DNA of 64,000 nt, from the NCBI RefSeq assembly GCF_041080625.1, contig NZ_CP163518.1, positions 7,681,501-7,745,500 of the forward strand. Reading direction: 5' to 3'. A model generated the notes under the pieces. That model saw only the letters and a list, made by a program, of their open reading frames with translations. It was not told the DNA's origin and ran no database searches. Positions 1-8,493 of the stretch are shown here, piece after piece. Every line of letters begins with the position of its first letter. Position 1 is the stretch's first letter. This DNA comes from Streptomyces sp. CG1 (GTDB taxonomy: Bacteria; Actinomycetota; Actinomycetes; Streptomycetales; Streptomycetaceae). A program made the position numbers and the translations under genes.

Positions 1-2
1 CC

Positions 3-248
3 AGCACCGAACTTCAGGAGCGCGACACCCTCAAGAGCGTCGGTCTCGCGGCCGCCATGACAGCCGCGCTCATCGCCCGCGGTGTCCCCGACCCGACTGC
101 GCATCTCGCGGGCGAGCTGGGAGTCCTCGCGTTCAAGCGCGGCTACGCCGAGTGGTGCGAAAGCGATCGCGATGACACAGAAGGGCTCGCGCCCCATGCA
201 CTGGCAGCCCTGGAGGACCTGCGCGCGGCAACTGCGTCGCTGGGCTGA
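3..248 (+). CDS. C-terminal end of a TetR/AcrR-family regulator (5' partial)
   Basis: An open frame runs in from the left edge and ends at a TGA, giving about 81 residues of an all-helical, Ala/Leu/Arg-rich segment. It ends in the Ala-Leu-Glu-Asp-Leu-Arg helix pattern common at the end of TetR ligand-binding domains. The DNA-binding N-terminus lies outside the window, so the family call rests on C-terminal character alone. A different transcriptional regulator with a helical effector domain is the alternative. Confidence 0.5.
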   Translation, partial: STELQERDTLKSVGLAAAMTAALIARGVPDPTAHLAGELGVLAFKRGYAEWCESDRDDTEGLAPHALAALEDLRAATASLG

Positions 249-266
249 TCGATGCCGCCCGGCTGC

Positions 267-551
267 TCACCGGCCGGGCCCTGTCGGCGCCGTGAGTGCT
301 GTGCCCCGTGCCGCGTCACATGGCTCGACCTGCGGCAACAGGTTCGGAAACTGGCTCTCACCGGAGACCACGAACGCTTTCACCCCGCCGCTCGCCGCAG
401 CCGTCTTACGGATCTCGATGCCCAGGTCCAGCACGATCTCCTTAACCGTGAACCGGATCGCCGCGTCCGCCCCGTCCTGCTGCGCCGCCGTCAGCCCGGC
501 GCGCACCGCCTTGACCGCTTCGGACAGCTCCGTCTCGTCCAAATGCTCCAC
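267..551 (-). CDS. Truncated trypsin-co-occurring domain 2 (trypco2) protein
   Basis: The gene starts at a GTG with an AGGGG ribosome site a few bases upstream and encodes 94 residues. The first 65 match the trypco2 layout: an acidic N-terminus, a helix LSEAVKAVRAGLTAAQQ, then a beta-rich part with FTVKEIVLDLGIEIRK and KAFVVS. A complete relative lies at 52653-52988 in this window. The usual C-terminal strand (His/Thr-rich, then VTVQLKP in the other copy) is missing and replaced by unrelated sequence, so this copy looks cut at the 3' end. No protease partner is adjacent. Known for the family: these domains sit beside trypsin-fold and NTPase-TPR proteins in predicted conflict systems. Truncation is inferred. 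Confidence 0.6.
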   Translation of the reverse strand: MEHLDETELSEAVKAVRAGLTAAQQDGADAAIRFTVKEIVLDLGIEIRKTAAASGGVKAFVVSGESQFPNLLPQVEPCDAARGTALTAPTGPGR

Positions 552-759
552 AAGCCCCCTATTCTTCTGACGCAGCGCCAGTCTCCTCCTGCATAGAACT
601 CGACGAAAGATCGCGTCCAGCCACGCCACGCAGCGGAGTTGGAAAAGGGGGCGCCGGTGTCAGTGCCTGCGATCACCATGGGCGTCGTGGACCCACAGCG
701 CGCCGTGCCCGCGGCTACCCCACGGCCGCTCCCACCCCGGCTGCTGCGCGGCGCAGCCG

Positions 760-1158
760 GCGCTGAACCCGCTGGTCGCACCGTTTCCGGCGCTGGTCAC
801 CGTCGCCGACAGGTGCGCCTTGGTGGTGGAGGCCTGCTACGCGCTCAAGCACGGCAAGCCGCAGGACCTGATCTCCGCCCTGGCTATCACCGGCCGCGCG
901 AACATCTTCATTGCCACGCACGTCCCCAACGAACTGCTTGAGCATCTGCCTCGGGTCGCCGCCTGTGCCTCGATCGTCCGGTGTTGGAAGGTGATGCACG
1001 TCTGCGACCTGCTGGGGTCAGGTGATCAGGCCTGGTGGCTGCCGTGCGGCGCAGCCGGCGTCGCTGCACGCGCTCTTCCTCGCGCCACAACACTCTCCTC
1101 CGCCGCGGAAGGGCTGCAAGGACCGGTCGGATCCGCAGCCACGGCGGAGGACCGCTGA
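760..1158 (+). pseudogene. Remnant of a PIN-like domain protein
   Basis: The readable frame contains ALVTVADRCALVVEACY followed by IFIATHVPNELLEHLPRVAA. This resembles actinobacterial PIN-like domains, in which an early Asp sits after a beta strand and a second conserved region carries ATHV and a Glu. No good start or ribosome site is visible, and the end after about position 1010 loses family-like character. I treat it as a broken gene. The assignment is from memory of family patterns and is weak. Confidence 0.3.
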
Positions 1159-1250
1159 GGCAGCCGGCGCTGGTCGGTACCTGACTAAAAAATCTGACCG
1201 TTCTTTGACTCAGAGCCGAATTTCGACTGCTAGTCACGCATAATGCGACT

Positions 1251-1982
1251 ATGCGAACGACTCAACGTAAAGCCCAGGAAGTAGCAGAGCGTGATCATAG
1301 GTTGGTGCGCGTCGCGCTCGACATGGTCTGCCGGGACGGCTTCCACAATCTGACCCTGGGGAAGCTGGCCGAGGAGGCGGGCTACTCCAAAGGCACCGTC
1401 TACAACCACTTCACCTGCCGCGAGGACCTGCTCATCGAGCTCTCGGCGGAGAGCGCACGGCGCCAGCTGCGCTACTTCCAGGCGATCGCGGACCTGCCGT
1501 GGGACGGGGTGCGGTCCGTGTACGGCATGGCGCTCGCCTACATGCGGCACGCGGAGGTGGCCCCGGTGCTGTTCGAGTGCAGCATCACGGCGCGTACCGA
1601 CGCCGTCTGCAAGGTTGCCTCGGAGCAGCGGCTCAAGCGGCGTGACCTGGTCGAGGCGCAGATGGCGCAGGCCGTTGGGTACGCCGTGGAGCGCAGCGTC
1701 GCCGAGGGTGCCTTCGACAACGCCGAAGTGGAGGCGGCCGTGGCGGTGGACGCCCTGCGCGCCTACATCCTCGGCTACGCGGCCATGCATCTGCTCTCGC
1801 GTCGCTTCCTGTGGTCCGGCGAGGAAGCCCTCGACGCCCGTCTGAAGGTGATGACCTCCATGATCAGCGGCCTGGGCTGGACCCGTCTGGCCGCCGATGA
1901 TGTGGCGAGGCTGCACCGGGAGGTGGCCGGCATTGTCGACTCGATCGCCGCGCAGTACGCGCCGGGCGATCACTCTCAGTAG
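1251..1982 (+). CDS. TetR/AcrR-family transcriptional regulator
   Basis: 243 residues. The N-terminal 60 residues hold the classic TetR helix-turn-helix: ALDMVCRDGFHNLTLGKLA, then EEAGYSKGTVYNHFTCREDLL. The rest is a helical ligand-binding domain. It lies 156 bp upstream of and co-directional with the oxidative operon that starts at 2139, so it is the obvious candidate local repressor. The intergenic region contains a promoter-like sequence overlapped by an inverted repeat with GACCAT at 2041 and ATGGTC at 2071, a plausible operator. The ligand is unknown and the regulatory link is inferred from position. Confidence 0.9.
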   Translation: MRTTQRKAQEVAERDHRLVRVALDMVCRDGFHNLTLGKLAEEAGYSKGTVYNHFTCREDLLIELSAESARRQLRYFQAIADLPWDGVRSVYGMALAYMRHAEVAPVLFECSITARTDAVCKVASEQRLKRRDLVEAQMAQAVGYAVERSVAEGAFDNAEVEAAVAVDALRAYILGYAAMHLLSRRFLWSGEEALDARLKVMTSMISGLGWTRLAADDVARLHREVAGIVDSIAAQYAPGDHSQ

Positions 1983-2053
1983 CAGAGGACGGTGAACACC
2001 CCCCTGTAGTTCTCTGTTCACGTTATGTTGCGCCGGTGACGACCATGAACTGG

Positions 2054-2081
2054 TTGTCAAAAATCGACCGATGGTCATAAA
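2054..2081 (+). promoter_or_regulatory. Candidate promoter of the oxidative operon
   Basis: TTGTCA and CATAAA are separated by 16 bp, close to a vegetative sigma-70/HrdB promoter. They lie about 58 bp upstream of the chosen ATG at 2139. GACCAT/ATGGTC half sites at 2041-2046 and 2071-2076 flank and overlap it, so a TetR-type repressor could occlude it. This is a sequence-only prediction. Confidence 0.4.
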
Positions 2082-2138
2082 GTGGTGGACGCCCCGGTCG
2101 GAGGACCGGCCGGGCGCGTGATGCGGAACGGAGGGGCA

Positions 2139-2789
2139 ATGCGCATCAACATCGCTCGCCGCGGGAGCGCCCTGTGGCAGGCATGCGTCGATCTCGCACG
2201 GGAGCGCTACGCACGGGACTATCAGGCGCGGATCGCACCGTCACCGGACAGCTTCATCGCTCTGTGCGCGGACGAGGCAGGTGGATCGGACGTCGTCCCG
2301 CTTGCCTGTGCGGGACTGACGTACGGAGGAGAGCGCAGCCTCCTCATCGAGAACTACCTCGGAGACGCGGCGGCCGACGTCATATCCCGGCACACGCGCA
2401 CCGAGTGCGAGCCGGCCGGCCTGGTCGAGGTCGGGCCGCTGGCCTCCAGCGAGCCCGGCGCCGGCCTGAAGCTCATCGGCATGGTGCCCGCGCTGTGCTG
2501 GTGCAACGGCGCCTCGTACCTGCTGTGCACCGTCACCAAGCCGCTCGCCCGCACCCTGGCGCGGATCGGGTTGCAGTTCACCGGCCTCGCTGAGGCCCGC
2601 GAGGACGCCCTGCCGCCGGAGCAGCGGGGCACGTGGGGGTCGTACTACGACACCGCTCCCGTGGCCGGCTTCATCGACTTGCGGGCGTTCGACGCAGGTA
2701 TCAACCGCGAGGCCGAGTCCGGCTACCACCTCGCCGTGACCTGGGGTCAGGAAGCCTCCCTCGCCACGCAGGGGGCGGGTGTCCGATGA
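2139..2789 (+). CDS. Thermostable hemolysin-family protein
   Basis: 216 residues from an ATG preceded by GGAGGGG, preferred over an in-frame upstream start that lacks a ribosome site. It reads as a member of the T_hemolysin family (delta-VPH-like): an N-terminal basic segment, a long helix around RYARDYQARIAPSPDSFIAL, a central LACAGLTYGGERSLLIENYL region and a conserved GLVEVGPLAS segment. The name is historical. No signal peptide or toxin-like feature is visible, and a cytoplasmic enzyme role is at least as likely. Its stop overlaps the next start (ATGA), so it is translationally coupled to the adenylating enzyme and is the first gene of the operon. Confidence 0.75.
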   Translation: MRINIARRGSALWQACVDLARERYARDYQARIAPSPDSFIALCADEAGGSDVVPLACAGLTYGGERSLLIENYLGDAAADVISRHTRTECEPAGLVEVGPLASSEPGAGLKLIGMVPALCWCNGASYLLCTVTKPLARTLARIGLQFTGLAEAREDALPPEQRGTWGSYYDTAPVAGFIDLRAFDAGINREAESGYHLAVTWGQEASLATQGAGVR

Positions 2790-4309
2790 GGAAGATCTAC
2801 GACGGTCTGTACGCGCCGGAGCGCCGCGACGACGTCCTCGTCGAGCGCCTGGCCGCCGACGGCTCGGTCGCCGAGAGCTTCACCTACGGAGATCTCGCGG
2901 GCTGGAGCGGACAGATCCGCCGACTGCTCGCCGACCTCGGCGCGGACGCCGGGGCCACGGTGGGCGTGGTCGCGGGCAACGGCCCCGAGTGGGTGGCCGC
3001 CGATCTCGCGCTGCTGCTCGGCGGCTTTGTCGAGGTGCCCGTGCCGCTGGCGTTCTCCGGCGAGCAGGCCGCCTCGCTGCTGAAGGAGGTCCAGCTCTGC
3101 CTGGCCGATGCGGCCGGGGTCCGCAAGCTCGCCGAATGGGGCCTGGACGGCGCGGTCACCGTCATCCCGATCGCCGCGGACAGCGGCGCCGGGCCCCGGG
3201 TCGTGGAGCCCGACGGTCTTGAGCTGCCACCGGACGAGCGGATCATCAAGGTCATCCACACCTCGGGGACGACCGGTGCGCCCAAGGGCGTGAAGATCCG
3301 CTCGAAGGCGCTTGAGGCACTGCTCGTGTCGCTCAACTCGGTCTCGCCCGAAGGGGTTTACTCCCGCTATCTCTCCCTGGTGCCGTTCAGCCTGCTCATC
3401 GAGCAGGTCACCGCGGTGTACCTGCCGATCATCAACGGCGGTCGGATGATCCTGCTGCCCGAGGACACCGCGCTCCTCGGCACCGCGGGCTCTCGCGCCG
3501 ACGACGTGGTGACCTGGATGCGGGCCGGGCGGCCGACCGCCGCCGTGCTTCCGCCCGCTGCGGTGAGCGCCCTCGACAAGGCGGTGCGCGGCACCGACGG
3601 GCGTTCGGTCCTCGGCCACGGCGTGCGGCCGTTCCTGATGGCGGGCGGTGCGCCCGTCGACGTAGAGGCCCAACTTCGTCTGGACACAGCCGGGTTGAGA
3701 GTGCACGAGGGGTACGGCCTTTCCGAGAACAGCTCGGTCGTCTCGTGGAACACGCCCGAGCACTGGCGGCCCGGCACGGTCGGCAGGCCGCTGCCGCACT
3801 GCGAGGTCCGGCTCTCCGAGGGCGGGGAGCTGCTGGTGAAGTCGACGTCGCTGTTCGCCGGTTACACCGTCGAGGACCCGACCAGTCGCCCCGTCGACGA
3901 GGACGGATGGCTGCACACCGGGGACCGCGCCGAGATCGACGAGGACGGCTACATCCGTATCCTCGGCCGCCTGAAGAACGTGATCATCACCAGCCATGGC
4001 CGCAATGTCTCGCCGGAGTGGGTCGAGGGCAGTCTGCGCAGTTGCCCGTCGGTGGTGGACGCCGTGGTGTTCGGTGAGGGCATGGAGCACCTGGCGGCCG
4101 TGCTGGTCGCCGCCGAGGGCGCCGATGCCGCCTCGACGCGGCGTCAGGCGCACGCGTACGCCGAACGGCACCTGGCCGAGACCGACCGGCCCGAGCGCTT
4201 CATCGTCGTGGCGGACAGCGCTGAGTTCCGCCGCCGGTACTTCACGGTCACCGGCCGGCCGCGGCGCAAGGAACTCTTCGACGACCTGGTGGCGGCCACT
4301 TTCGCGTAG
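2786..4309 (+). CDS. Stand-alone adenylate-forming enzyme (AMP-binding, ANL superfamily)
   Basis: 507 residues, starting in an ATGA overlap. It carries the adenylation P-loop TSGTTGAPKG at about residues 159-168, GYGLSE (A5), LHTGDR (A7), GRLKNVIITSHGRNVSPEWV (A8 hinge) and a C-terminal Lys in GRPRRKELF (A10). All core motifs are intact, so it should activate a carboxylic acid with ATP as an acyl-adenylate, possibly passing it to CoA or an amine. No carrier protein or condensation domain is encoded nearby, so a ligase or acyl-CoA synthetase role fits better than NRPS loading. The substrate cannot be deduced. Confidence 0.9.
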   Translation: MRKIYDGLYAPERRDDVLVERLAADGSVAESFTYGDLAGWSGQIRRLLADLGADAGATVGVVAGNGPEWVAADLALLLGGFVEVPVPLAFSGEQAASLLKEVQLCLADAAGVRKLAEWGLDGAVTVIPIAADSGAGPRVVEPDGLELPPDERIIKVIHTSGTTGAPKGVKIRSKALEALLVSLNSVSPEGVYSRYLSLVPFSLLIEQVTAVYLPIINGGRMILLPEDTALLGTAGSRADDVVTWMRAGRPTAAVLPPAAVSALDKAVRGTDGRSVLGHGVRPFLMAGGAPVDVEAQLRLDTAGLRVHEGYGLSENSSVVSWNTPEHWRPGTVGRPLPHCEVRLSEGGELLVKSTSLFAGYTVEDPTSRPVDEDGWLHTGDRAEIDEDGYIRILGRLKNVIITSHGRNVSPEWVEGSLRSCPSVVDAVVFGEGMEHLAAVLVAAEGADAASTRRQAHAYAERHLAETDRPERFIVVADSAEFRRRYFTVTGRPRRKELFDDLVAATFA

Positions 4310-4368
4310 GGCCGCCCGCGCATGACCTTCATCCACTGAACTTTCCGCACAAGAACGGGGATTTAGCC

Positions 4369-5286
4369 ATGACAGTTGCCCATGACACCACCCTGCGTCT
4401 GACTGCCATCGGCGACGGTGACGGCATGATGATCACGCCTACCGGCGCACAGGCCGATTTCACCGAGCTGTACCAGGCCGGCCTCGACGGCCTGCTCGCC
4501 GACACCGGGCACCTCCTCATCCGCGGGTTCGCCCCGAGCGTCGAGGAGTTCAACGAGCTGGTGCGCCGCTACAGCTCCCGCACCACCCTCGACCCGGCCC
4601 GCGCCTTCCACGGCAACTCCGCCCAGAAGGTCGACTCCGGACACGACCCGATCGGCCTCCATCTGGAGAACGGGGCCACGCCCTTCGCCCCCGACCTGCT
4701 CTGGTTCCACTGCGTCAAGGCGGCCAAGTCCGGCTCCGAGACGACCGTCTGCGACGGCTTCCGGGTCTGGGAGGCGCTGTCCGAGCGGGCGAAGCAGATT
4801 TTCACCGACAAGCCGGTGAAGTACACGCGCAGCAACGTGCCGCAGGCCATGTGGCAGCGGCTCGCCGCTCACCTCACCGGCGGTGGCGCCACCCCGGCCG
4901 AGATGACGGTCGACCACCTCTACGCCGTGTCGAACAAGGGCGCCGACGTCGCCTTCACCGAGGCCGCCGACGGATCCCTGACCTACGAATACTCCGTGTA
5001 CGCGGCCCACCCCACCCGCACGTCCTCGCGTATCGCGTGGGCCAACAGCATCCTGGGGCCCTCGTTCAACTACGAGGCACCCGAGATCCGCTTTGCCGAC
5101 GGCTCCGTGATACCCGACGACGTGATCGCCGAGTACACCGAGGTCTCTGAGAAGGTCACCGAGGAGATCCAGTGGGAGGACGGCGACATCGTCCTCATCG
5201 ACAACACCCGTGTCATGCACGGCCGCCGGGCGATCACCGACCCCGAACGCACCATCCTCAACGCCCAGAGCTACGCCAGGAGCTGA
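4369..5286 (+). CDS. TauD/TfdA-family Fe(II)/2-oxoglutarate dioxygenase, clavaminate-synthase-like
   Basis: 305 residues. The metal triad is visible as His98-x-Glu100 in GLHLENG and the distal His284 in RVMHGRRAI, with Arg294 about ten residues on for 2-oxoglutarate. The HxE rather than HxD form, in a HxEN context, is typical of the clavaminate synthase/asparagine hydroxylase branch. That branch hydroxylates, desaturates or oxidatively rearranges amino-acid-like substrates. It follows the adenylating gene by 59 bp and precedes the darcynin-like gene by 3 bp. The substrate is probably an amino acid derivative handled by the neighbouring enzymes; that part is inference. Confidence 0.85.
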   Translation: MTVAHDTTLRLTAIGDGDGMMITPTGAQADFTELYQAGLDGLLADTGHLLIRGFAPSVEEFNELVRRYSSRTTLDPARAFHGNSAQKVDSGHDPIGLHLENGATPFAPDLLWFHCVKAAKSGSETTVCDGFRVWEALSERAKQIFTDKPVKYTRSNVPQAMWQRLAAHLTGGGATPAEMTVDHLYAVSNKGADVAFTEAADGSLTYEYSVYAAHPTRTSSRIAWANSILGPSFNYEAPEIRFADGSVIPDDVIAEYTEVSEKVTEEIQWEDGDIVLIDNTRVMHGRRAITDPERTILNAQSYARS

Positions 5287-5289
5287 CCC

Positions 5290-5619
5290 ATGAAGTACGG
5301 CATTGTCATCCGCTACGAATTCGACCTCGCCTGGCTGCAGCTGAGCCGCGATCAGCGCCGTGCGAAGGAGGAGGTCTTCCAGAAGGAGATAGTCGGGCCG
5401 TTCGCCGACAAGATGTCGGTCCGTCACTTCGACGCCGAGGCGTTCGCCACCAACTACTCCGACTTCCTGTTCGTCGAGACCGACGACATCAAGACCTACT
5501 ACTACTTCATCGAGAAGCTGCGGGACAGCGAGTTCATCGCCCGGGGCTGGGTGCGCCTGCGCGACATCTCCATCGGGCTGCAGGACGGCTACAAGGAGTA
5601 CGAGAATGACCAGGCCTGA
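5290..5619 (+). CDS. Darcynin-like small protein
   Basis: 109 residues, rich in aromatic and acidic positions (FLFVETDDIKTYYYFIEKLR), resembling the darcynin family, small proteins of unknown function that look like ferredoxin-like alpha/beta barrel dimers. There is no signal peptide or membrane segment. It starts 3 bp after the dioxygenase and its end overlaps the next gene by 14 bp, so it belongs to the operon. A cyclase, a monooxygenase-like helper or a binding partner are possible roles, none demonstrable from sequence. Confidence 0.65.
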   Translation: MKYGIVIRYEFDLAWLQLSRDQRRAKEEVFQKEIVGPFADKMSVRHFDAEAFATNYSDFLFVETDDIKTYYYFIEKLRDSEFIARGWVRLRDISIGLQDGYKEYENDQA

Positions 5620-6595
5620 CCAGTTCGACGGCATCGCCGAGGCCGTCCGCAGCGAGCTGGCCTCGGTGACCCGGCTCGCGCACATCAACACCTTCCACCC
5701 CGGCGCCTTCGACTGGGCGGAGGCCGGCACCCAGGCGGAGCGTGAGTTCGTCTCAGTTGTCGCCTACGGGGAGAGGGGCCACGAGGCTGAGGCCGTCGCC
5801 TACCTCACCAAGGAGCTGGCGCAGCTCGCCGAGATCGAGCGCCACGTCAGCACGGTCATGGCCATGGTGATGGGGGAGCTGCACGATCTGCGCGACGCCA
5901 TCAACCTCGGGCACGAGCTGCACAACGCGCTGTCCTGCTTCGCCGCCGAGGAGATCCAGCACGCCAACACCTTCTACCGGTACGTGCGGGCCCTCTCCGA
6001 CGCCGAACCCCGCGTCGACAAGGCCCTGTTCGACGAGCGGCTCGACGTCTTCCGCACCGACGACCACCCCTACGTCAAACTCGTCGCGCTGTGCTGCTCG
6101 GCGTACGTCGGGGAGTCAGTGATCACCGTGTTCGAGCACCGTACCGACGCGCTCGACCCGGACCGGGCCCGCTTCTTCACCCGCCTGCTGCACACGCACG
6201 GCCTCGATGAGGCCCGGCACGTGAAGATCGACCACGTGGCGATGAAGCTGATCTACCCGGCGCTCACCGCCGAGCAGCAGCAGCGGGTCCGCGAACTCCT
6301 CGACCAGATCGAGGAACTCAACCGGAAGCTGGCCGCGACCTTCGAGGAGCGCACCCGGCAGCTGCTCGACGTCGACTTCGTCACCGGCAACCCGGCGGCC
6401 GCCGTGCAGCTTCAGATGACGAAGGCGTTCGGCGGCAAGGTCTTTGCCGAGGACGGCACGCTCTACACCGTCGACGAGATCCTCGACGAGGAACTCACGC
6501 GGCTGATCACCGAGTTCTCCGGCGTCGACCGGGTGCACGCTGCCGCCGTCATGCCGCCGGTGAAGGTGCCGAGCACGGTGGGGGGCACCTCATGA
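5606..6595 (+). CDS. AurF/CmlI-like non-haem diiron oxygenase
   Basis: 329 residues. The diiron ligands can be laid out as Glu76 or Glu78, Glu116-x-x-His119 (AAEEIQHANTF), Glu170 (YVGESVITVF), His198 and Glu202-x-x-His205 (HTHGLDEARHVKID). This spacing, with the extra third His before the second ExxH, is the signature of AurF and CmlI, which oxidise aryl or amino-acid amines to hydroxylamine, nitroso or nitro groups. The gene overlaps both neighbours, so it is core to the operon. N-oxygenation is expected from family knowledge; C-oxygenation by this fold is possible. A ferredoxin or reductase is not encoded nearby. Confidence 0.8.
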   Translation: MTRPDQFDGIAEAVRSELASVTRLAHINTFHPGAFDWAEAGTQAEREFVSVVAYGERGHEAEAVAYLTKELAQLAEIERHVSTVMAMVMGELHDLRDAINLGHELHNALSCFAAEEIQHANTFYRYVRALSDAEPRVDKALFDERLDVFRTDDHPYVKLVALCCSAYVGESVITVFEHRTDALDPDRARFFTRLLHTHGLDEARHVKIDHVAMKLIYPALTAEQQQRVRELLDQIEELNRKLAATFEERTRQLLDVDFVTGNPAAAVQLQMTKAFGGKVFAEDGTLYTVDEILDEELTRLITEFSGVDRVHAAAVMPPVKVPSTVGGTS

Positions 6596-7992
6596 CGTCC
6601 TCGGCAATAGGGGCCGGCGCCGGCCCGAACGCTGCGGCGCCCGCCCGCTCGACGGTGGCCGGGGGCAAGGTCGCGGTCGCTGCGGCAGTGCTTGCCCTGC
6701 TCCTGGCCGCGATGGACGCCACCGTCATGGGCACCGTGCTGCCCAGCGTCCTGTCCGACGTCGGCGGCGGCTCGGGCGGCGGATACGCCTGGCTGGTCTC
6801 CGGGTTCATGCTGGCCCAGGTGGCCGGCACCCCGCTGGCCGGCTGGGTCGCCGACCGGCTCGACGACCGCATCCTCGCCGTCGGCTCGACACTGGTCTTC
6901 CTCGGCGCCTCGGTGCTCGCCGGGGTCGCGGGCTCGTTCGGCGTGCTGGTCGCGGCCCGCGTGCTGCACGGCCTGGCCGCGGGCGCGATCGTCGTCTCCA
7001 GCTACGTGATCGTCGGCCGGGTCTTCGGGCCCGAGCGGCGCGCCAAGGCCCAGTCGATGCTGAGCATGGTCTGGGGCGTGGCCGCGGTCCTCGGCCCGGT
7101 CGTCGGCGCGGCCGTCACCGAGGCGTGGGGCTGGCGCTGGGTGTTCTTCCTGAACGTGCCGCTGTGCGCGTTCGTCGTCCTGGCGATCGTCCTCGCGCTG
7201 CCCAAGCGGGAAGCGGCCTCGGGGCAGCAGCAGCGCTCCGGCTTCCCCGCCGGGGAGTACCTGCTCGTCACGGGCGGCTCCGCGCTGGTCCTCGTCGGGC
7301 TGCAGGGCGGCGAGCTCGGCATCGGCACGATCGGCGGCGTCCTCGCCGCGGTCGCCGGCCTGGTGGCGCTCGCCCTGGTCCGCCGCTTCGGCGGCGGCCT
7401 CGTACCGCGCCAGATCCTCGCCCGGACCCCATCGGCGGGCGCGGCGCTGGCCACCGTGGGCGCCTGCGTCGTGATGTATGCGACGGTCACCGTGCTGCCC
7501 GTACGCCTCGCCGCCTCCGGCACCTCGACCACCCAGATCGCCGTGGTCGTCGGCCTGGCCGCGCTCGGCTGGGTCGCGGGCAGCGCCGTCACCGGCGCTC
7601 TCGTGGCCAAGCACGGCTACCGGCCCTCGATGCTGGCGGGCGCGCTCGCCCTGCTGATCAGCGCCACGCTCAGCGCCACCGGCGAACTCCCCTGGCTGGC
7701 AGGCATGACCGCGGGCATCGGTACCGGCGCCGTCACGGCCACGACGCTCGCCCTCATCCAGGACCAGTCGCCGCCCGAGCAACTGGGCGTGGCCACCTCG
7801 GCCGCGACGATGCTGCGCAACCTCGGATCGGCGGCCGGCGTGAACGGCATCGCGGCCCTCACCGCGGCCCTGGCCACCACCTCCCACCAGGGCCAGCAGA
7901 ACCGGGCGTTCTGGGTTCTCGCGGCGGTGGTCGTCGTGGCGGTCCTCGCCCCGGCGGTGGTCGCACCCCGCCGTCGTACGACCACCGGGTGA
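6592..7992 (+). CDS. MFS drug/metabolite exporter (DHA2-like)
   Basis: 466 residues with many hydrophobic helices. AMDATVMGTVLPSV in the first helix matches the D1-type motif of the DHA2 drug:H+ antiporters, and GWVADRLDDR matches the loop 2-3 MFS motif. It starts in an ATGA overlap with the diiron oxygenase, so it is translationally coupled and very likely exports the pathway product or confers self-resistance. The ribosome site lies inside the upstream gene. The final helix is followed by a short basic tail. Confidence 0.9.
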   Translation: MTSSAIGAGAGPNAAAPARSTVAGGKVAVAAAVLALLLAAMDATVMGTVLPSVLSDVGGGSGGGYAWLVSGFMLAQVAGTPLAGWVADRLDDRILAVGSTLVFLGASVLAGVAGSFGVLVAARVLHGLAAGAIVVSSYVIVGRVFGPERRAKAQSMLSMVWGVAAVLGPVVGAAVTEAWGWRWVFFLNVPLCAFVVLAIVLALPKREAASGQQQRSGFPAGEYLLVTGGSALVLVGLQGGELGIGTIGGVLAAVAGLVALALVRRFGGGLVPRQILARTPSAGAALATVGACVVMYATVTVLPVRLAASGTSTTQIAVVVGLAALGWVAGSAVTGALVAKHGYRPSMLAGALALLISATLSATGELPWLAGMTAGIGTGAVTATTLALIQDQSPPEQLGVATSAATMLRNLGSAAGVNGIAALTAALATTSHQGQQNRAFWVLAAVVVVAVLAPAVVAPRRRTTTG

Positions 7993-8055
7993 CACCCGGA
8001 TCCGGGGCCGCGCCCGTGCGCGGCCCCCGGATCCGGCCACGACAGAAGGAAGACG

Positions 8056-8493
8056 ATGACCCAGACCACGACACCCGCCCCGGCACCGGTCGAGGTCGCC
8101 ACACCACATCCCTGGCGGCGCAGGGCAGCTCGGCTTCTGCGTACTCTCTCGGTGCTCGCCCTGTTCGACACCCTGCTGCAGGCAGCGCTCGCCGGCCTGT
8201 TCATCACCGGCGACGTCGGCCTGCTGGACTGGCACGCGGCCAACGCCTCCGTGCTCGCCCTCCTCGTCGCCCTCGAAGCGATCGCCGCGTTCCTGGTGTG
8301 GCGCCCGGGCCGCGGCCCGATCGGCCCGTTCCTCCTGGCAGCCGGCCTGCTCCTGCTCGTCGGCGTCCAGCAGGCGCTGGGGCACTCCCGCATGCTGGGC
8401 GGCCATGTGCCGCTGGGCATGGCCATCTTCGGGATCGGTGCCGCCCTGACGTACTGGTCCTTCTCGTACACGCACGAGGAGGGCTCCAAGTGA
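8056..8493 (+). CDS. Four-helix membrane protein
   Basis: 145 residues with an N-terminal cytoplasmic segment and about four transmembrane helices. His residues in DWHAANAS and GHSRMLGGHVPLG sit near helix ends, which could bind haem or metal as in small cytochrome-like membrane proteins; that is speculative. It has a GAAGG-like ribosome site. Its last codons overlap the multicopper oxidase start (GTGA), so the two products may act together at the membrane. It is 63 bp downstream of the exporter. Confidence 0.7.
   Translation: MTQTTTPAPAPVEVATPHPWRRRAARLLRTLSVLALFDTLLQAALAGLFITGDVGLLDWHAANASVLALLVALEAIAAFLVWRPGRGPIGPFLLAAGLLLLVGVQQALGHSRMLGGHVPLGMAIFGIGAALTYWSFSYTHEEGSK

Noticed and set aside
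2082..2138. Upstream start for the thermostable-hemolysin protein
   Set aside because: No ribosome site, lies within the expected transcript leader; ATG 2139 has GGAGGGG.
7125..8489. Long open frame extending the multicopper oxidase upstream by over 450 residues
   Set aside because: It overlaps the MFS gene and the membrane protein gene in another frame and is Arg/Pro-rich. The GTG at 8490 is followed at once by a Tat signal, fixing the true start.
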